The notes beneath the pieces were generated by a model, which was not told where the DNA came from, searched no databases, and saw nothing but the letters and a program-made list of their open reading frames with translations. A stretch of DNA of 64,000 nt from positions 2,108,001 through 2,172,000 of the forward strand of contig CP085833.1 of the NCBI GenBank assembly GCA_020809705.1, given 5' to 3'. Source of the stretch: Calonectria ilicicola. Taxonomy: Eukaryota > Ascomycota > Sordariomycetes > Hypocreales > Nectriaceae. The position numbers were made by a program, and so were the translations under genes. Shown here one piece after another: positions 52,911-63,417 of the stretch (position 1 is the stretch's first letter; the number at the start of each line of letters is the position of its first letter).

Positions 52911-55002
52911 AATTTATTAAAATTAATAATATTTATAATTTTTAAACATTATATTCAAAAATAATTTTTAATTTTATTTATTTTATTTTTTTAATTTTTT
53001 TATAAAAAGTTAAAAAGAAGATTATTAATTAAATTAAAGTTATTAATTTAAGTATTATTATAAAGATTTTGTATATTTTACTTACTTATTTAATTATATT
53101 TATATATTAGCTTTTTTTATAATTAATTATTATTTTACTTAAAAATTAAACTTTTATATTATAAAAGAGTACTAGTTTAATATATACTTATATAGCTTTT
53201 CTTACTATTTTTAGATTAAAATTATAAATTATATTAATTATATTATAAAAAAGGAATAATATTACTTTAGCTTTAATAATTTATATGTTTATATAATAAT
53301 TAAATTTTAATTTATAATTTGGCTAGATATTTAACTAATAAAGTACCTTATTAATTATTTTTAATATATCTTTATAAAATATTAATAAATTAATATTATT
53401 ATTTTATTTATAATTAAAATATATAATTTTTATTTTATTTAAATTAAAAATAATCCTATTATTTTTATTTTATTTAATAAATTTATTTAATTTATATATA
53501 ATATTTTAAATTTTAAATTTTATTATTTTATTTATTATAAAAGAGATAGTTTATAATATAATTTAAATTAATTACTTTTATAATTAAAGTTTATATATAA
53601 ATTTATTTTTTAATATTATATTAAATATATTTTAAATATTAATTATAATTAATATAATTATTTATTTATTTTTTAAGATTTGTTTAATATTATATATAAA
53701 AGCTATTATAAGATTTATTATTAATCTTTTAAATAATATATTAAATTATTATAAATATAAGATTTATTTTATAATTATTATATATATAAGATAGTACTTA
53801 ATTAATCTCTTTAATCTTTTTCTTATATAAAAAAGTAAAGAGATATTAATCTTTATAATTTTAATAAAAATATATTTCTTTTACTAAATTTAAGGATTAT
53901 TATTATTTTTATTTTAAATATTAAAAGATAATATTTAACTTAAAAATAGCTTTTATATAATTATTTTAAAGGGAATAGAATATAATTATAATTTTAAAAG
54001 GTTAGTTTATAAATTAGAAATATGATTAAAATTAGCTTTTCTTTTAAATAATACCAAATACAATACTTTTATTTGGTTATTATTTATAATATAAATTTTA
54101 TCTTTTATTTATAAAAATAGTAATTTAAATTAAAAAGGTACTTTTAATTATTTTATAATTTTAAATATATTATTATTTATTTTAAGATTTTTTATAGTTC
54201 TAATTTAACAATTATTTTTTTTTTACTTATTTTCTAAATTTCCCCTTTATTTTTTTAATAAAATTATAATTATTAATATATTTAACTATTAAGTAGAACT
54301 TATAAATTTTAATATATTTCTTTATTTCTTTATTTATTAAAGTATAAGTTTATTATATATATTAATTAATTTCTTTATTATTTTAATTTTGATTTTTAAT
54401 AAATTAATAAAGCTTTAAATTAAATAATTTAATCTTTGAATATTTAATATATTTTATATAAAAGATTTTTTTTATTTTAATAAAATTTATAAATCTTTAA
54501 AAAAAATTTTTTATTATTATATATTTTTTAGATTTTAATTTTAATAAAATTAAAAAAAGGATTTTAATATATAATATAAAGTAATTTAATATAATATTTA
54601 AGTATTATTTAATTATAATTTTTATAAAGAAAATATTTAAAAATATAAGATTAAATATATTTTTATATTTATATATTAGTTTATTTAAAGAGCTTATTAA
54701 AAAAAGTAAATTATTTCTTATTTAATTTATAAGATTTTTTTCTTTTTATTTTTATTTTTTTATTTATTAAATTAAATAAAATATATTAAAAGTTTTTATT
54801 ATAATATATTTATTTAATATTAATTATTTAAAAAGAATAATAAATATATTATTATTTAATTTATAATATATATTTATAATTATTATATTATTAAAATTAT
54901 TTTTTTTTAAAAAAAAACCCTATCTAATAACTCAACTAAAACCTACAAGCTTATAAAATCAATTATAACCTAAACTATTACTTTTATTTAAAAGCACACT
55001 AA

Positions 55003-55540
55003 TATAAGAAAGTGCCTTATATACTAATATAAAATATAATTCCTACATAATATATAAGAATTAATTAATCTTTTAATTTATTAAATTAAATAATATATCT
55101 CTTATCTTCTTATAATTATTCTTATATATTATAAATCTTCTAATTATATAAAAACTACAAATTCAAACTCTAGATCTATAATTATATTAAACTTATATTA
55201 AACTTATAAAATTATTATATATAATTACTATTATAATTAATTTTAAAAATTAATATTAATTATATTATTCTTAAATACTTAATAAAATTAATTTAATTCC
55301 TTAAAAATTAAAATATATAAAATTTAATAATTAATTATTTAAAATTAATAATATTTTTAAGTAAGATTATTAAAATTAATAAAGGAATAATATAACTTAA
55401 AATATATTATTAAAGGAAAGGGGATAATTATAAGAAAGTATTTTATATATTAATGTAAGGTATAATTTCTATATAATATATAAGAATTGGTTAATCTTTT
55501 GATTTATTGGATTAGATAATATACCTCTTATCTTCTTATA
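55003..55540 (+). mobile_element. TRIM-like miniature LTR retrotransposon, copy 1
   Basis: A 538-bp element with 112-bp terminal direct repeats (55003-55114 and 55429-55540), 314 bp between them and an exact 5-bp duplication ACTAA (54998-55002 and 55541-55545). Tips are TATAAGAA/TTCTTATA (ancestrally TGTAAGAA/TTCTTACA). AAAGGAAAGGGGATAAT lies just before the 3' repeat as a polypurine tract. There is no coding frame. It is inserted in the SINE. Confidence 0.92.
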
Positions 55541-55692
55541 ACTAAGTACTATATATTTAGCTTGGTTTTTTAGCCTTTACATTAGATAGGAAAAACCCTC
55601 TAAAGATAAAAAACCCCCTAAATAGTCTTTTTTTATAATATAATTAACATACAATTATCAATAATAAAGAAAAATCTATTAACCTAGGTTAG

Positions 55693-55768
55693 AGGTGGTG
55701 TAAGGAATTGAACCTTGGTCTCTGTGTAAAGGTGCCACATAGTATGCTAACTATTACACCACAACGCC
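55693..55768 (-). repeat. tRNA-like head of the SINE (not a functional tRNA)
   Basis: Read on the minus strand, GGCGTTG could be a 5' acceptor strand and CACCACC the 3' one, with two of seven pairs broken. The D arm (GTGT/GCAT) and four pairs of the T arm are present. The anticodon stem CTATG/CACAG closes an 11-base loop instead of 7, so no anticodon can be assigned. It is best read as the tRNA-derived promoter region of the SINE; a tRNA pseudogene is the alternative. Confidence 0.7.
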
Positions 55769-56319
55769 ATTTTTTATTAAAATTAATTTAAATAATCTTT
55801 TATATTTTAAATAATTATAATTAATATATTAAAAAGGTATTTAATAAAGATTTTTAATATTTATATATATAATTTAATTATATATATTATATTTATTTAT
55901 TTAATTATACTTTTTATAAAAATAATAATTTTAATAATAAAAATATTAATAAATAAATAAAGTTTTTTTAATAAATTAATAAAATTAATTAATATTAAAT
56001 AATTCAAATAATTATTTTAATAATTATAAAAAGAAAATAATAATAATTTTAATTAATTTATTTATATTATTATATTATAAAATATAATAGTTAATTTTAT
56101 TTTAAATTATATAATAATTTTATTATATAATTATTTATTATTTAATTATTTATTATATAATTATTTATTATTTAATTATTTAATTATTTATTATATAATT
56201 ATTTATTATTTAATTATTTATTATTTAGTATAATTTTATTATTTATTTTAATAAATATATAAAAGTAATTTATAATAATATATATATATTATTTTTATTA
56301 ATAATTATATTTTTATTAA

Positions 56320-57010
56320 ATATTAAATAAAAAAAAGCACTTTTAATTACTTAAATAGATACTATCTAGTTTTCCCTTTTTCTTAACCTTAAAATCCATA
56401 TAAGATCCATTTATATATATATAATATTATATCTTCTTTAATCTCTATAAATAAACCTTACTTCTTTTTAAATCTTATTTATTTAATTTTTATATTTATT
56501 ATTAATAATATCTATTATAAAGCTTTTTTTAAAAAAATTTAAATTCTTAAATTTATTATATTTTTATATTATTTTTTTTAAAGTTTAATGTTTTTTTTTA
56601 ATAAATTTTTAATTATTTATATTAAAATTATTAATAAAAATATAAAATATTTAAAATTTATATTTAATTTATTTTTAATAAGTTTTAATTAATATTTAAT
56701 ATATAATATAAAAAATAATTATATATAAAAAGTATTATTAATATATTTTTTAATAAATAAGTAATTTTAATTATAGAAAATATAATATTTAAATAATATT
56801 ATATTAAAAATAATAAAAGATATATATTAAGATTTATAATTTTAATAAAAGAAGTTATTTTAAATATAATTATTTAAGTTTTTATAAAAGTAATTTTATT
56901 ATAAAGTTAATTATATTTTAGTTAGATAAATTATATAGTTAAATTTAATTGTATTTATTATTATTATAGTTTTAGAGCTCTTTTTAGATTAGAGCTTATA
57001 ATTTATTAAA
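56320..57010 (+). mobile_element. NLR-F element, long copy
   Basis: The copy runs from AAAAAAGCACTTTTAATTAC through ATACTATCTAGTTTTCCC to GAGCTCTTTTTAGATTAGAG and AATTTATTAAAAT, collinear with 25,190-25,965. It is inserted in family E copy 3. Confidence 0.65.
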
Positions 57011-57149
57011 ATTATTTTTATATTTTTTTTATTTTATAATTATTTATTAATAAATAAATTTTAATAATATTTTTAAAGATTTTATATTAAATTATAATAT
57101 TTTTTAAATAAATTATTTATTTTAATTTATATTTTAAAATTAATAAAAT

Positions 57150-57687
57150 TATAAGAAGATAAGAGATATATTATCTAATCTAATAAACCAAAAAATTAAT
57201 TAATTCTTATATATTATATAGGAATTATACCTTATATTAATATATAAAATACTTCCTTATAAATATCCCTCTTCCTCTAATAATATATCTTAAGTTATAT
57301 TATTTTTTTATTAATTTTAATAATTTTATTTAAAGATATTATTAATTTTAAATAATTAATTATTAAATTTTATATATTTTAACTTTTAAAGAATTAAATT
57401 AATTTTATTAAATACTTAAAAATAATATAATTAATATTAATTTTTAAAATTAATTATAATAGTAATTATATATAATAATCTTATAAGCCTAATATAAACT
57501 TAATATAATTATAGATTTAAGGTTTAAATTTATAATTTTTATATAATTAGAAGATTTATAATATATAAAAATAATTATAAGAAAATAAAAGGTATATTAT
57601 TTAATTTAATAAATTAAAAAATTAATTAATTCTTATATATTATATAGGAATTATATCTTATATTAGTATATAAGGCACTTTCTTATA
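57150..57687 (-). mobile_element. TRIM-like element, copy 2
   Basis: Again exactly 538 bp with 112-bp repeats (57150-57261 and 57576-57687), in reverse orientation, with exact duplication AAAAT (57145-57149 and 57688-57692). The polypurine tract is the least mutated of the three (AGAGGAAGAGGGATATT on the minus strand). Confidence 0.92.
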
Positions 57688-57900
57688 AAAATAATATTAA
57701 AATTAAATTTAAGTTTTAATATAATATAAAATTAAATAATAAATAAATCTTTTTTATTAATAAATACTTAAATATTTAAATAAATAAAAACTTAAATATT
57801 TTTATTTATTAATTTAATATAAATATTAATATTAAAATTATTAGAATTATTATTAATATTATTTATATTTTATTATTATTTACTTTATTTAATTAATAAC

Positions 57901-58438
57901 TATAAGGAAGTACCTTATATACTAATATAAGATATAATTCTTATATAATATATAAGAATTAATTAATCTTTTAATTTATTAAATTAAATAATATATTTTT
58001 TATCTTTTTATAATTATTCTTATATATTATAAATCTTCTAATTATATAAAGATTATAAATTTAAATTCTAGATTTATAATTATATTAAACTTATATTAAA
58101 TTTATAAAATTATTATATATAATTATTATTATAATTAATCTTAAAAATTAATATTAATTATATTATTCCTAAGCATTTAATAAAATCAATCTAATTCCTT
58201 AAAAACTAAAATATATAAAACTTAATAATTAATTACCTAAGACCAATAACATCCTTAAATAAAACTATTAAAATCAATAAAGAAATAATATAGCTTAAAA
58301 CATACTACTAAAGAAAGAAGGATAATTATAAGAAAGTGCCTTATATACTAATATAAGATATAATTCTTGCATAATGTGCAAGAATTAGTTGATCTTTTAA
58401 TCTATTGGATTAGATAACATACCTCTTATCTTCTTACA
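57901..58438 (+). mobile_element. TRIM-like element, copy 3 (best preserved)
   Basis: 538 bp with 112-bp repeats (57901-58012 and 58327-58438) and exact duplication ATAAC (57896-57900 and 58439-58443). The right repeat retains GC, including the palindrome CTTGCATAATGTGCAAG and the original tip TTCTTACA. AAAGAAAGAAGGATAAT precedes it. A pogo-like element inserted 8 bp beyond it. Confidence 0.93.
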
Positions 58439-58446
58439 ATAACATA

Positions 58447-60288
58447 CATGATAAACGAGCGCCCTAGACAAACAAGCGCCCCACTTCTTACTATACCCTA
58501 TTTTCAAACCAGAATAAAAATACTATAAAGCATCCGATTAATTAATTCTAATTACTATCCTCTTTCTTGGAGGTTTTAATAATTATTTAATATATCCTTA
58601 TATTATAATCAGTCTTACTGTAAGTGCTATAGTGCTACTTCCCCGATTGCATTAACTTCTCTTAACCATTACTTTGTAATGTTTTTACTTGTATTTGTAT
58701 ATTTATATCTATTTAATTAATTATTTTTTTTATATTAGCTACTATTATTATTTTTTTATTTTATAGTTAGGTTTTTTTGCTTTATAGTATTTATTAAGTA
58801 TTTTATTTATTTGTTTAAGATTTTATATTTTTAATTTTAATATTATTTTATATATAATTTTCTTTATTTTTTAAAAAATAATTATAATATTTTAATAATA
58901 AACTTTAAAGAAGTACTTTAAAGCTTTTTAATTTATTTTATAAAATATTTAGATTATAAGCTAGTCTTAGTAATAGTCCTTAAAGTCTTTAATATCTAGA
59001 TTATAAGTAGGTTAATTACTTAATTAAATAGTATTAAAGTTTATAATTATATATTAAGCTTTAATATAATATTTTCTAGATCTAAAGGATTAAGTCTAGC
59101 TTCTTTAAAACCTATTTTAATATTTTTTTTATTATAATAGTTTTATATATATTATAAAAGGTTAAAAAGAAATTAGTTTTTAAAATATAAATAATAAAAT
59201 ATTTAATTAAATACTTTATTTTCTTTTTATATATTATTTTTAATAATTTAAAGTATATAATATTAAATAGCTAAAGTAGATAAGATAAATTAGATAATAT
59301 ATAAAGTATAATAATTTTATTATTTTTATAATATTCTTTAAATTAGATTAAATAATAATTTTTATAATTATTAAAAATTAAAAGATAATAATAATTAATT
59401 AATTAATTATTTATATAATAATTAAAATATTTTAATTATTTAAGATTTATTTTATTATTAATTTAGCTATTTTAGGTAATTATAATAGTTTAATTATTTA
59501 GAAGATTGCTTTCTTAATATTAATTAATAAAATAATATTAGCTTATAATAATAAAAAATAATAAAATAGCCTAGCCTTTTATATTAATAATTTAAATTAT
59601 TATTATCTATTCCTAGTTTTTAAGCTAGATTAATTTTAGATTTAAATATCTTTTTATACCTATTATAATTATTCTACTTATAATAATATCTATTATAAAG
59701 CTAATCTTATTAAAGTTATATATATTATTTAATTAAATATTATATTTCTTAATTATATTTAATATAAATTAAAATTAATTATTAATAATCTTTAAATCTT
59801 TATATTTAATTCTTTTATAATTATATTTATAAAAGAAATATATTTTAAACTTTAAATAATACTTAATAAAATTTAAAGCCTAATATTTACTAATAAATAA
59901 TATATTTTAATTAATAAATAATTAATTAACTATTTCTTTAATACTATAAAACTAAAAAAAAATCCTTATAAATCTAGATCTAGAATAAAGGTAATAATAA
60001 TCTCTTCTTCTAAATCAAATAACTTTTATAAATTAAAAATAATATTACTTTAAGATTGAATTCCTTTTTACTAATAATATAGCCACCGGCAATTTATTCT
60101 ATAAACTACTTTTACTTTTCATAAACTTAATTTTAGGTTCCTTTAAAAGGCCTAAAGGGAAAAAAAGGTTTAGCTTTAGTATTTAATTGGGATATTATTA
60201 ATTGTTGAGAAGTATTTAATTAAATGGTTTATATTATGTATAAGGGATTTTTAGGGCGCTTGCTTGTCTGGGGCGCTCGCTTATCATG
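58447..60288 (-). mobile_element. Fot1/pogo-like DNA transposon with TA target site
   Basis: A 1842-bp element flanked by TA on both sides. Terminal inverted repeats start CATGATAAACGAGCGCCC on the left and CATGATAAGCGAGCGCCC on the right (minus strand) and continue with AGACAA(A/G)CAAGCGCCC. Size, TA target and the transposase fragments below match the fungal Fot1/Pot group of the pogo branch of Tc1/mariner. The terminal 250-300 bp at each end are less RIP-mutated than the middle. It inserted next to TRIM copy 3. Confidence 0.9.
58740..60180 (-). pseudogene. RIP-destroyed Fot1/pogo-type transposase
   Basis: On the minus strand 60,017-59,964 reads DLEEEIIITFILDLDL*GF, matching the family's N-terminal block (LEEExIVxYILDLDSRGF). 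At 59,100-59,050 it reads RLNPLDLENIILKLNI, the C-terminal block (GLxPFDPExVLSKLxI). The region down to about 58,740 is Lys/Gln-rich like the usual C-terminal tail. Many stops lie at positions that would be CAA, CAG or CGA before mutation. The DDE-type catalytic residues could not be located with certainty. Non-functional. Confidence 0.82.
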
Positions 60289-60290
60289 TA

Positions 60291-60395
60291 TATTATTTTA
60301 ATTAAGTAAATTATATAATTAAATTTAATTATATTTATTATTATTATAATTTTAAAGCTCTTTTTAAATTAAAGCTTATAATTTATTAAAATTAT
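60291..60395 (+). mobile_element. NLR-F 3'-end copy
   Basis: AATTAAGTAAATTATATAAT through AAAGCTCTTTTTAAATTAAA to AATTTATTAAAATT is the terminal 100 bp of NLR-F. It lies directly beside the right TA of the pogo-like element, within family E. Confidence 0.6.
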
Positions 60396-61249
60396 ATTAA
60401 ATATAAAAAATTTAAGATTTATTAAATTTTTTATATTTAATAAATATATTATTATTAATTAAATTATTTAATTATATAATATTAATATTATTTATAATAT
60501 TAAAATTTAGGTTTTTTTATAATATTTAAAATTATAAATTCCTTATCTTTTAAATATTTAATATAAATTTTTTAATTATATTATTATTATTATTTTTAAA
60601 AAATATAAATTTAATAAAAAATATATTACTATTAAAAGTAGAATTTAAAATTAGTAGGTTCTTTATTCTTAGGTTAGTAATTATTAGTTTTAAGATTAAA
60701 GGTAGTTATGTTTTTATTAAAGTTTTAGTGTATTCTTAGCGAGTTTATTAATAGTACTAGCTATAAGATTTCAATATAAGAGGGAAGTTAATATAAAATA
60801 AATAATTTAAAAAAATTTTAAAATTTAATTTAAATAATAAATATTTTTATGTATATATAAAAAAACTTTTTTTTATTTATTTTTTTATTTAAATAATTAA
60901 ACTTTTAATTTATTTAAATTATTATAAATATTAATATTTTATTATAATTATTATTATAAAAATAATATATAAATAATTAAAAAAGCTTTATAAATATTAT
61001 ATATTTTATTATAATAAATATACTTTTTATAATAATTACTTATATTTAAAAATATCTTATATTATAAACTTTTATAAAAAAATATAAAAAATATAATATA
61101 ATTTTAAAATTTATTAAATTAATAAATTAAATTTAAATATTAATATAAAAATATAATTTAAAATTTTTTAAATTATAAAATATAATTAAAAAAATTTTAA
61201 AAATTAAAATTAATTTAATAAATATATTTAATTTTAAATTTATTTTAAA

Positions 61250-61569
61250 GAAGTATTATTAATACAAATAATATATTATTTATAAGTAAATATTCTAATT
61301 ATTATATTTAAAGGTTTTTTTTAATATATATTTTAAAAAGATTTATTTAAGTATATATTATTATATTTCTAGCTAATAGAAAATTCTTTCTTTTATTATA
61401 TAAGATTTCTAATTATTAAGGTTTTTTTTATTTTATATTATCTTTAAACTTTAAAGTTAATATAAAAGTAATTATATTAATAAATTTAAAATTTTATTAT
61501 AAAATATATCTTTAGATTTTATAATTTTATTAGTATTTTTTTAAAAAAAGAAAGTAACTATATAAAAGA
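61250..61569 (+). mobile_element. NLR-A element, truncated copy
   Basis: The copy carries the terminal 320 bp of the family, including TTTCTAGCTAATAGAAAATT and the end AAGAAAGTAACTATATAAAAGA. This is the last recognisable element before the right edge of the AT-rich block. Confidence 0.6.
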
Positions 61570-61909
61570 TATATTATAATTTATAATATATTTAAATAAT
61601 TTATTTTTATAAAAGAATATTTTTTACTTTATAATTTTTTATTAATTAATAAAAAAGTATTTATATATAATTATTTAAATTATTAATAATTATTTTATAA
61701 TTATTATAATAATTATTAATATATTAAATAATACTAATTAAATAAATATCTTTATAATAATTGTAATTAAGATAATTAAATTATATTAAAAGTTAGTTAA
61801 TATTAATTATAAAATAGATTTTAATTTTTTTTATATATTTATTAACTATTACTTAATATAATATTCTATTATTCTACTATTATAATACATCTAATTATTT
61901 TACTAATAA

Positions 61910-62214
61910 TAAACCCTTCACTCTAATTAGTTCACTTAGTTAGGAAATTAACCAGATTGTTATATATCTTTTTACTCTAAACAAAGATTAACAACAACTT
62001 AATGCTCACAAGATAGAAATATAACACACACACACTACCAGCCTCGCACATCTTGTAAGAAAACGGGCGGCGTGCCGTTTTTCCGCAATAGACCAAAAAG
62101 ATCAAACAATTCAACTGAGTCAATGCGTTGAACCGCGCCGCACAACAGCTTATAGGGCCTAGCCGGGCCGCCTACAGCGCCCGGTGCCCTATATCCTTAC
62201 ACATCTTTTCACTA
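61910..62214. other. Junction zone with GC-rich segment
   Basis: Composition climbs to normal within about 100 bp and peaks at 62,090-62,190 (AACCGCGCCGCACAAC, GGGCCTAGCCGGGCCGCC). AACGG and CCGTT arms in ACGGGCGGCGTGCCGT form a short palindrome near 62,060. No gene is visible. Confidence 0.5.
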
Positions 62215-62362
62215 CTATCTCCTTAAGTGGCAGCAGCCTACAGTTACATGATGATGTAAGGTGTGCCCAATGAGGGAGCCCAAAAGTGATGCTTTTTGTT
62301 CTGCTGTTGGTTGCACATCATCTAATCATGTCACTGTAGGCTGCTGCCACCTAAGGAGATAG
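62215..62362. mobile_element. Small inverted-repeat element (MITE-like)
   Basis: Terminal arms of about 45 bp are near-perfect inverted repeats: CTATCTCCTTAAGTGGCAGC on the left, CTATCTCCTTAGGTGGCAGC on the opposite strand at the right, continuing AGCCTACAGT and ACATGAT. The core is about 60 bp and the whole 148 bp. No convincing target duplication was found. It is not AT-shifted. Confidence 0.75.
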
Positions 62363-62399
62363 AAGGTTAGCAGAGACTCTGTGCCCGCAAGACAGAAAC

Positions 62400-62400
62400 A

Positions 62401-62433
<33 letters not shown>
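62400..62433. repeat. (CA)n microsatellite
   Basis: About 15 uninterrupted CA units. A shorter CA run at 62,024-62,035 is preceded by sequence similar to that before this one. Confidence 0.9.
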
Positions 62434-62434
<1 letters not shown>

Positions 62435-62880
62435 CCCGCTTGCGGTTTAATGTAACAGCCAAGTATTACTCATCGCAATTCAACCCTGAGCTTGAGTCAT
62501 ATACATCAGGGCTACAATTTAAAAGTCGAGATTCCGTAGTGGCTTTCTTATCAAGTCACAAAGTTGTAAAAGGATGATTATCGTGTTCACGTTTCAAGCT
62601 TATTATATATCCATCATCGCTGGTTGGCTATCCCCCATCATTCTTACCCACATCGTCTCGGCAATTCCCCGGTGCTAGGCAGCAAGGCATCAATTTTTAG
62701 ACTGTGGGCACTGGCGTTCTCCAACACAGCATCATTCAATCAAGGATCACAGACATTACCTCGATACCTTCGTGCGACGGCCGACTGGCAGTTATCCTTG
62801 CGACAATCGATCAATTGAATCCCCCGCGAGGAGCCCTGCACGACCCGGATCGGCCAAGTGCATCCTGAACCCGCTCCACG
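62435..62880 (+). promoter_or_regulatory. Presumed promoter and leader of the NDUFB9-like gene
   Basis: Normal composition with no convincing separate gene. The open frame at 62624-62818 shows no recognisable protein and ends just before the next gene. The promoter and 5' leader of the gene starting at 62881 must lie here, but no specific element is certain. Confidence 0.45.
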
Positions 62881-63417
62881 ATGTCGACGCGCCAAGCTGC
62901 TCTGTCAGTCCAACTCCATCACATCCGAACCGTCGAACTTTCACCACTCGAATACCTATGCTGACATTCGCGAGCTCAGGTCGCTCTACCGCCGCTCATT
63001 GAAGCTGGCACTGGATTGGGCCGTCCACCGACACCTTTGGCGCGGTCAAGCTCTCTATATTCGCTCACTTTTCGAGGCCAATCGCAATGTTACCGATCCA
63101 AGGCAGCAAAGGGTGGGATAATCAACGCAATTGAACAATCAGTGCGACTGACAAAGACACGCAGGCCTTATTGACAGAGACGGAGAAGCTGCTGGAAAGC
63201 TGGAAGCACCCTGACCCTTACACTGCTCCAACGGCACCCGGAGGTCAGAACTAAACCTGCAATTATCTGCCGCTATTGTTAACATGGTCCAACAGGTTCG
63301 AAATTCGAGCGCAACCTTCCGTCACCAATTCTCGATCGTGAGTCTTTGCCATGTCCCCTGCCTCGTTTGTATACTCACGACACTACAGCTCCCCCTCACG
63401 CGGTCAACCGACACTGA
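62881..63417 (+). CDS. Complex I subunit NDUFB9/B22-like, LYR family (five exons)
   Basis: Exons 62881-62903, 62980-63112, 63165-63243, 63296-63337 and 63389-63417 join into 102 codons (101 residues). Introns of 76, 52, 52 and 51 bp are GT-AG; branch-like GCTGAC and ACTGAC sit before the first two acceptors. Splicing gives the LYR motif at residues 10-12 (LSLYRRSLKLALDW), then HRHLWRGQALYIRSLFEANR, then TETEKLLESWKHPDPY and APTAPGGSKFERNLP, all hallmarks of the fungal B22 accessory subunit of mitochondrial NADH:ubiquinone oxidoreductase. LYR proteins usually bind acyl carrier protein; this one sits in the membrane arm. No presequence is needed or seen. The first donor (GTCAGT) is the least certain junction; it was chosen because it alone keeps frame from the ATG. 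The gene is intact despite lying about 1 kb from the AT-rich block. Confidence 0.92.

Larger units (their letters stand above)
54899..55773 (-). mobile_element. tRNA-derived SINE, split by a TRIM element
   Basis: The insertion is bounded by an 11-bp duplication TTATTAAAATT (54888-54898 and 55774-55784) in family E, where the other copy has a single empty site. Without the nested TRIM (55003-55540 plus 5 bp) it is about 332 bp. On the minus strand the head has an A-box match (TGGTGTAATAG) and, 36 bases on, a B-box match (GGTTCAATTCC), in a tRNA-like arrangement. The other end is a T9-A9 tail (GGGTTTTTTTTTAAAAAAAA). The part at 55,560-55,770 is less mutated than its surroundings. Internal pol III promoter, tail and target duplication define a SINE. 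Confidence 0.82.
52990..60795. mobile_element. Family E element, copy 3, host of at least six insertions
   Basis: Family E sequence can be followed through 53,030-54,898, 55,785-56,310, 57,015-57,149, 57,688-57,900 and 60,396-60,795, each segment resuming where copy 1 (9210-12640) continues. Between them lie the SINE with a TRIM copy inside it, an NLR-F copy (56,320-57,010), TRIM copies 2 and 3, the pogo-like element and another NLR-F end (60,291-60,395). It ends with the family's conserved TATAAGAGGGAAGT motif at about 60,776. Confidence 0.65.
6683..61910. other. ~55-kb AT-rich, RIP-mutated block of nested transposons
   Basis: Composition drops abruptly after 6682 to almost only A and T and recovers near 61,910. 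Internal repeats, when compared, differ nearly always by C/T or G/A. Remaining C residues mostly precede T or C and CpA is rare, as expected for repeat-induced point mutation. No intact gene is present. Stretches not assigned below (for example about 8100-9200, 26,400-28,900, 29,900-31,800 and 49,650-50,060) are the same kind of degraded repeat DNA and could not be identified. Better-preserved islands are at 24,640-24,750, 27,339-27,455, 32,762-33,120, 55,560-55,770, 58,330-58,700 and 60,060-60,290. Confidence 0.9.

Noticed and set aside
55693..55768. Functional tRNA gene
   Set aside because: Acceptor pairing has two mismatches and the anticodon loop is 11 bases. The sequence sits at the head of an inserted unit with a tail and target duplication, so a SINE explains it better.
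6683..61910. Mitochondrial or plasmid DNA inserted in the nucleus
   Set aside because: AT-richness alone suggested this, but the block is built of nuclear transposon families with target duplications and RIP-type differences. No mitochondrial gene is visible.
62858..63121. Unspliced 87-codon frame covering the LYR region
   Set aside because: It lacks an ATG, starting at GTG, and reads through intron 1 and into intron 2. The spliced five-exon model from 62881 recovers the full family sequence.
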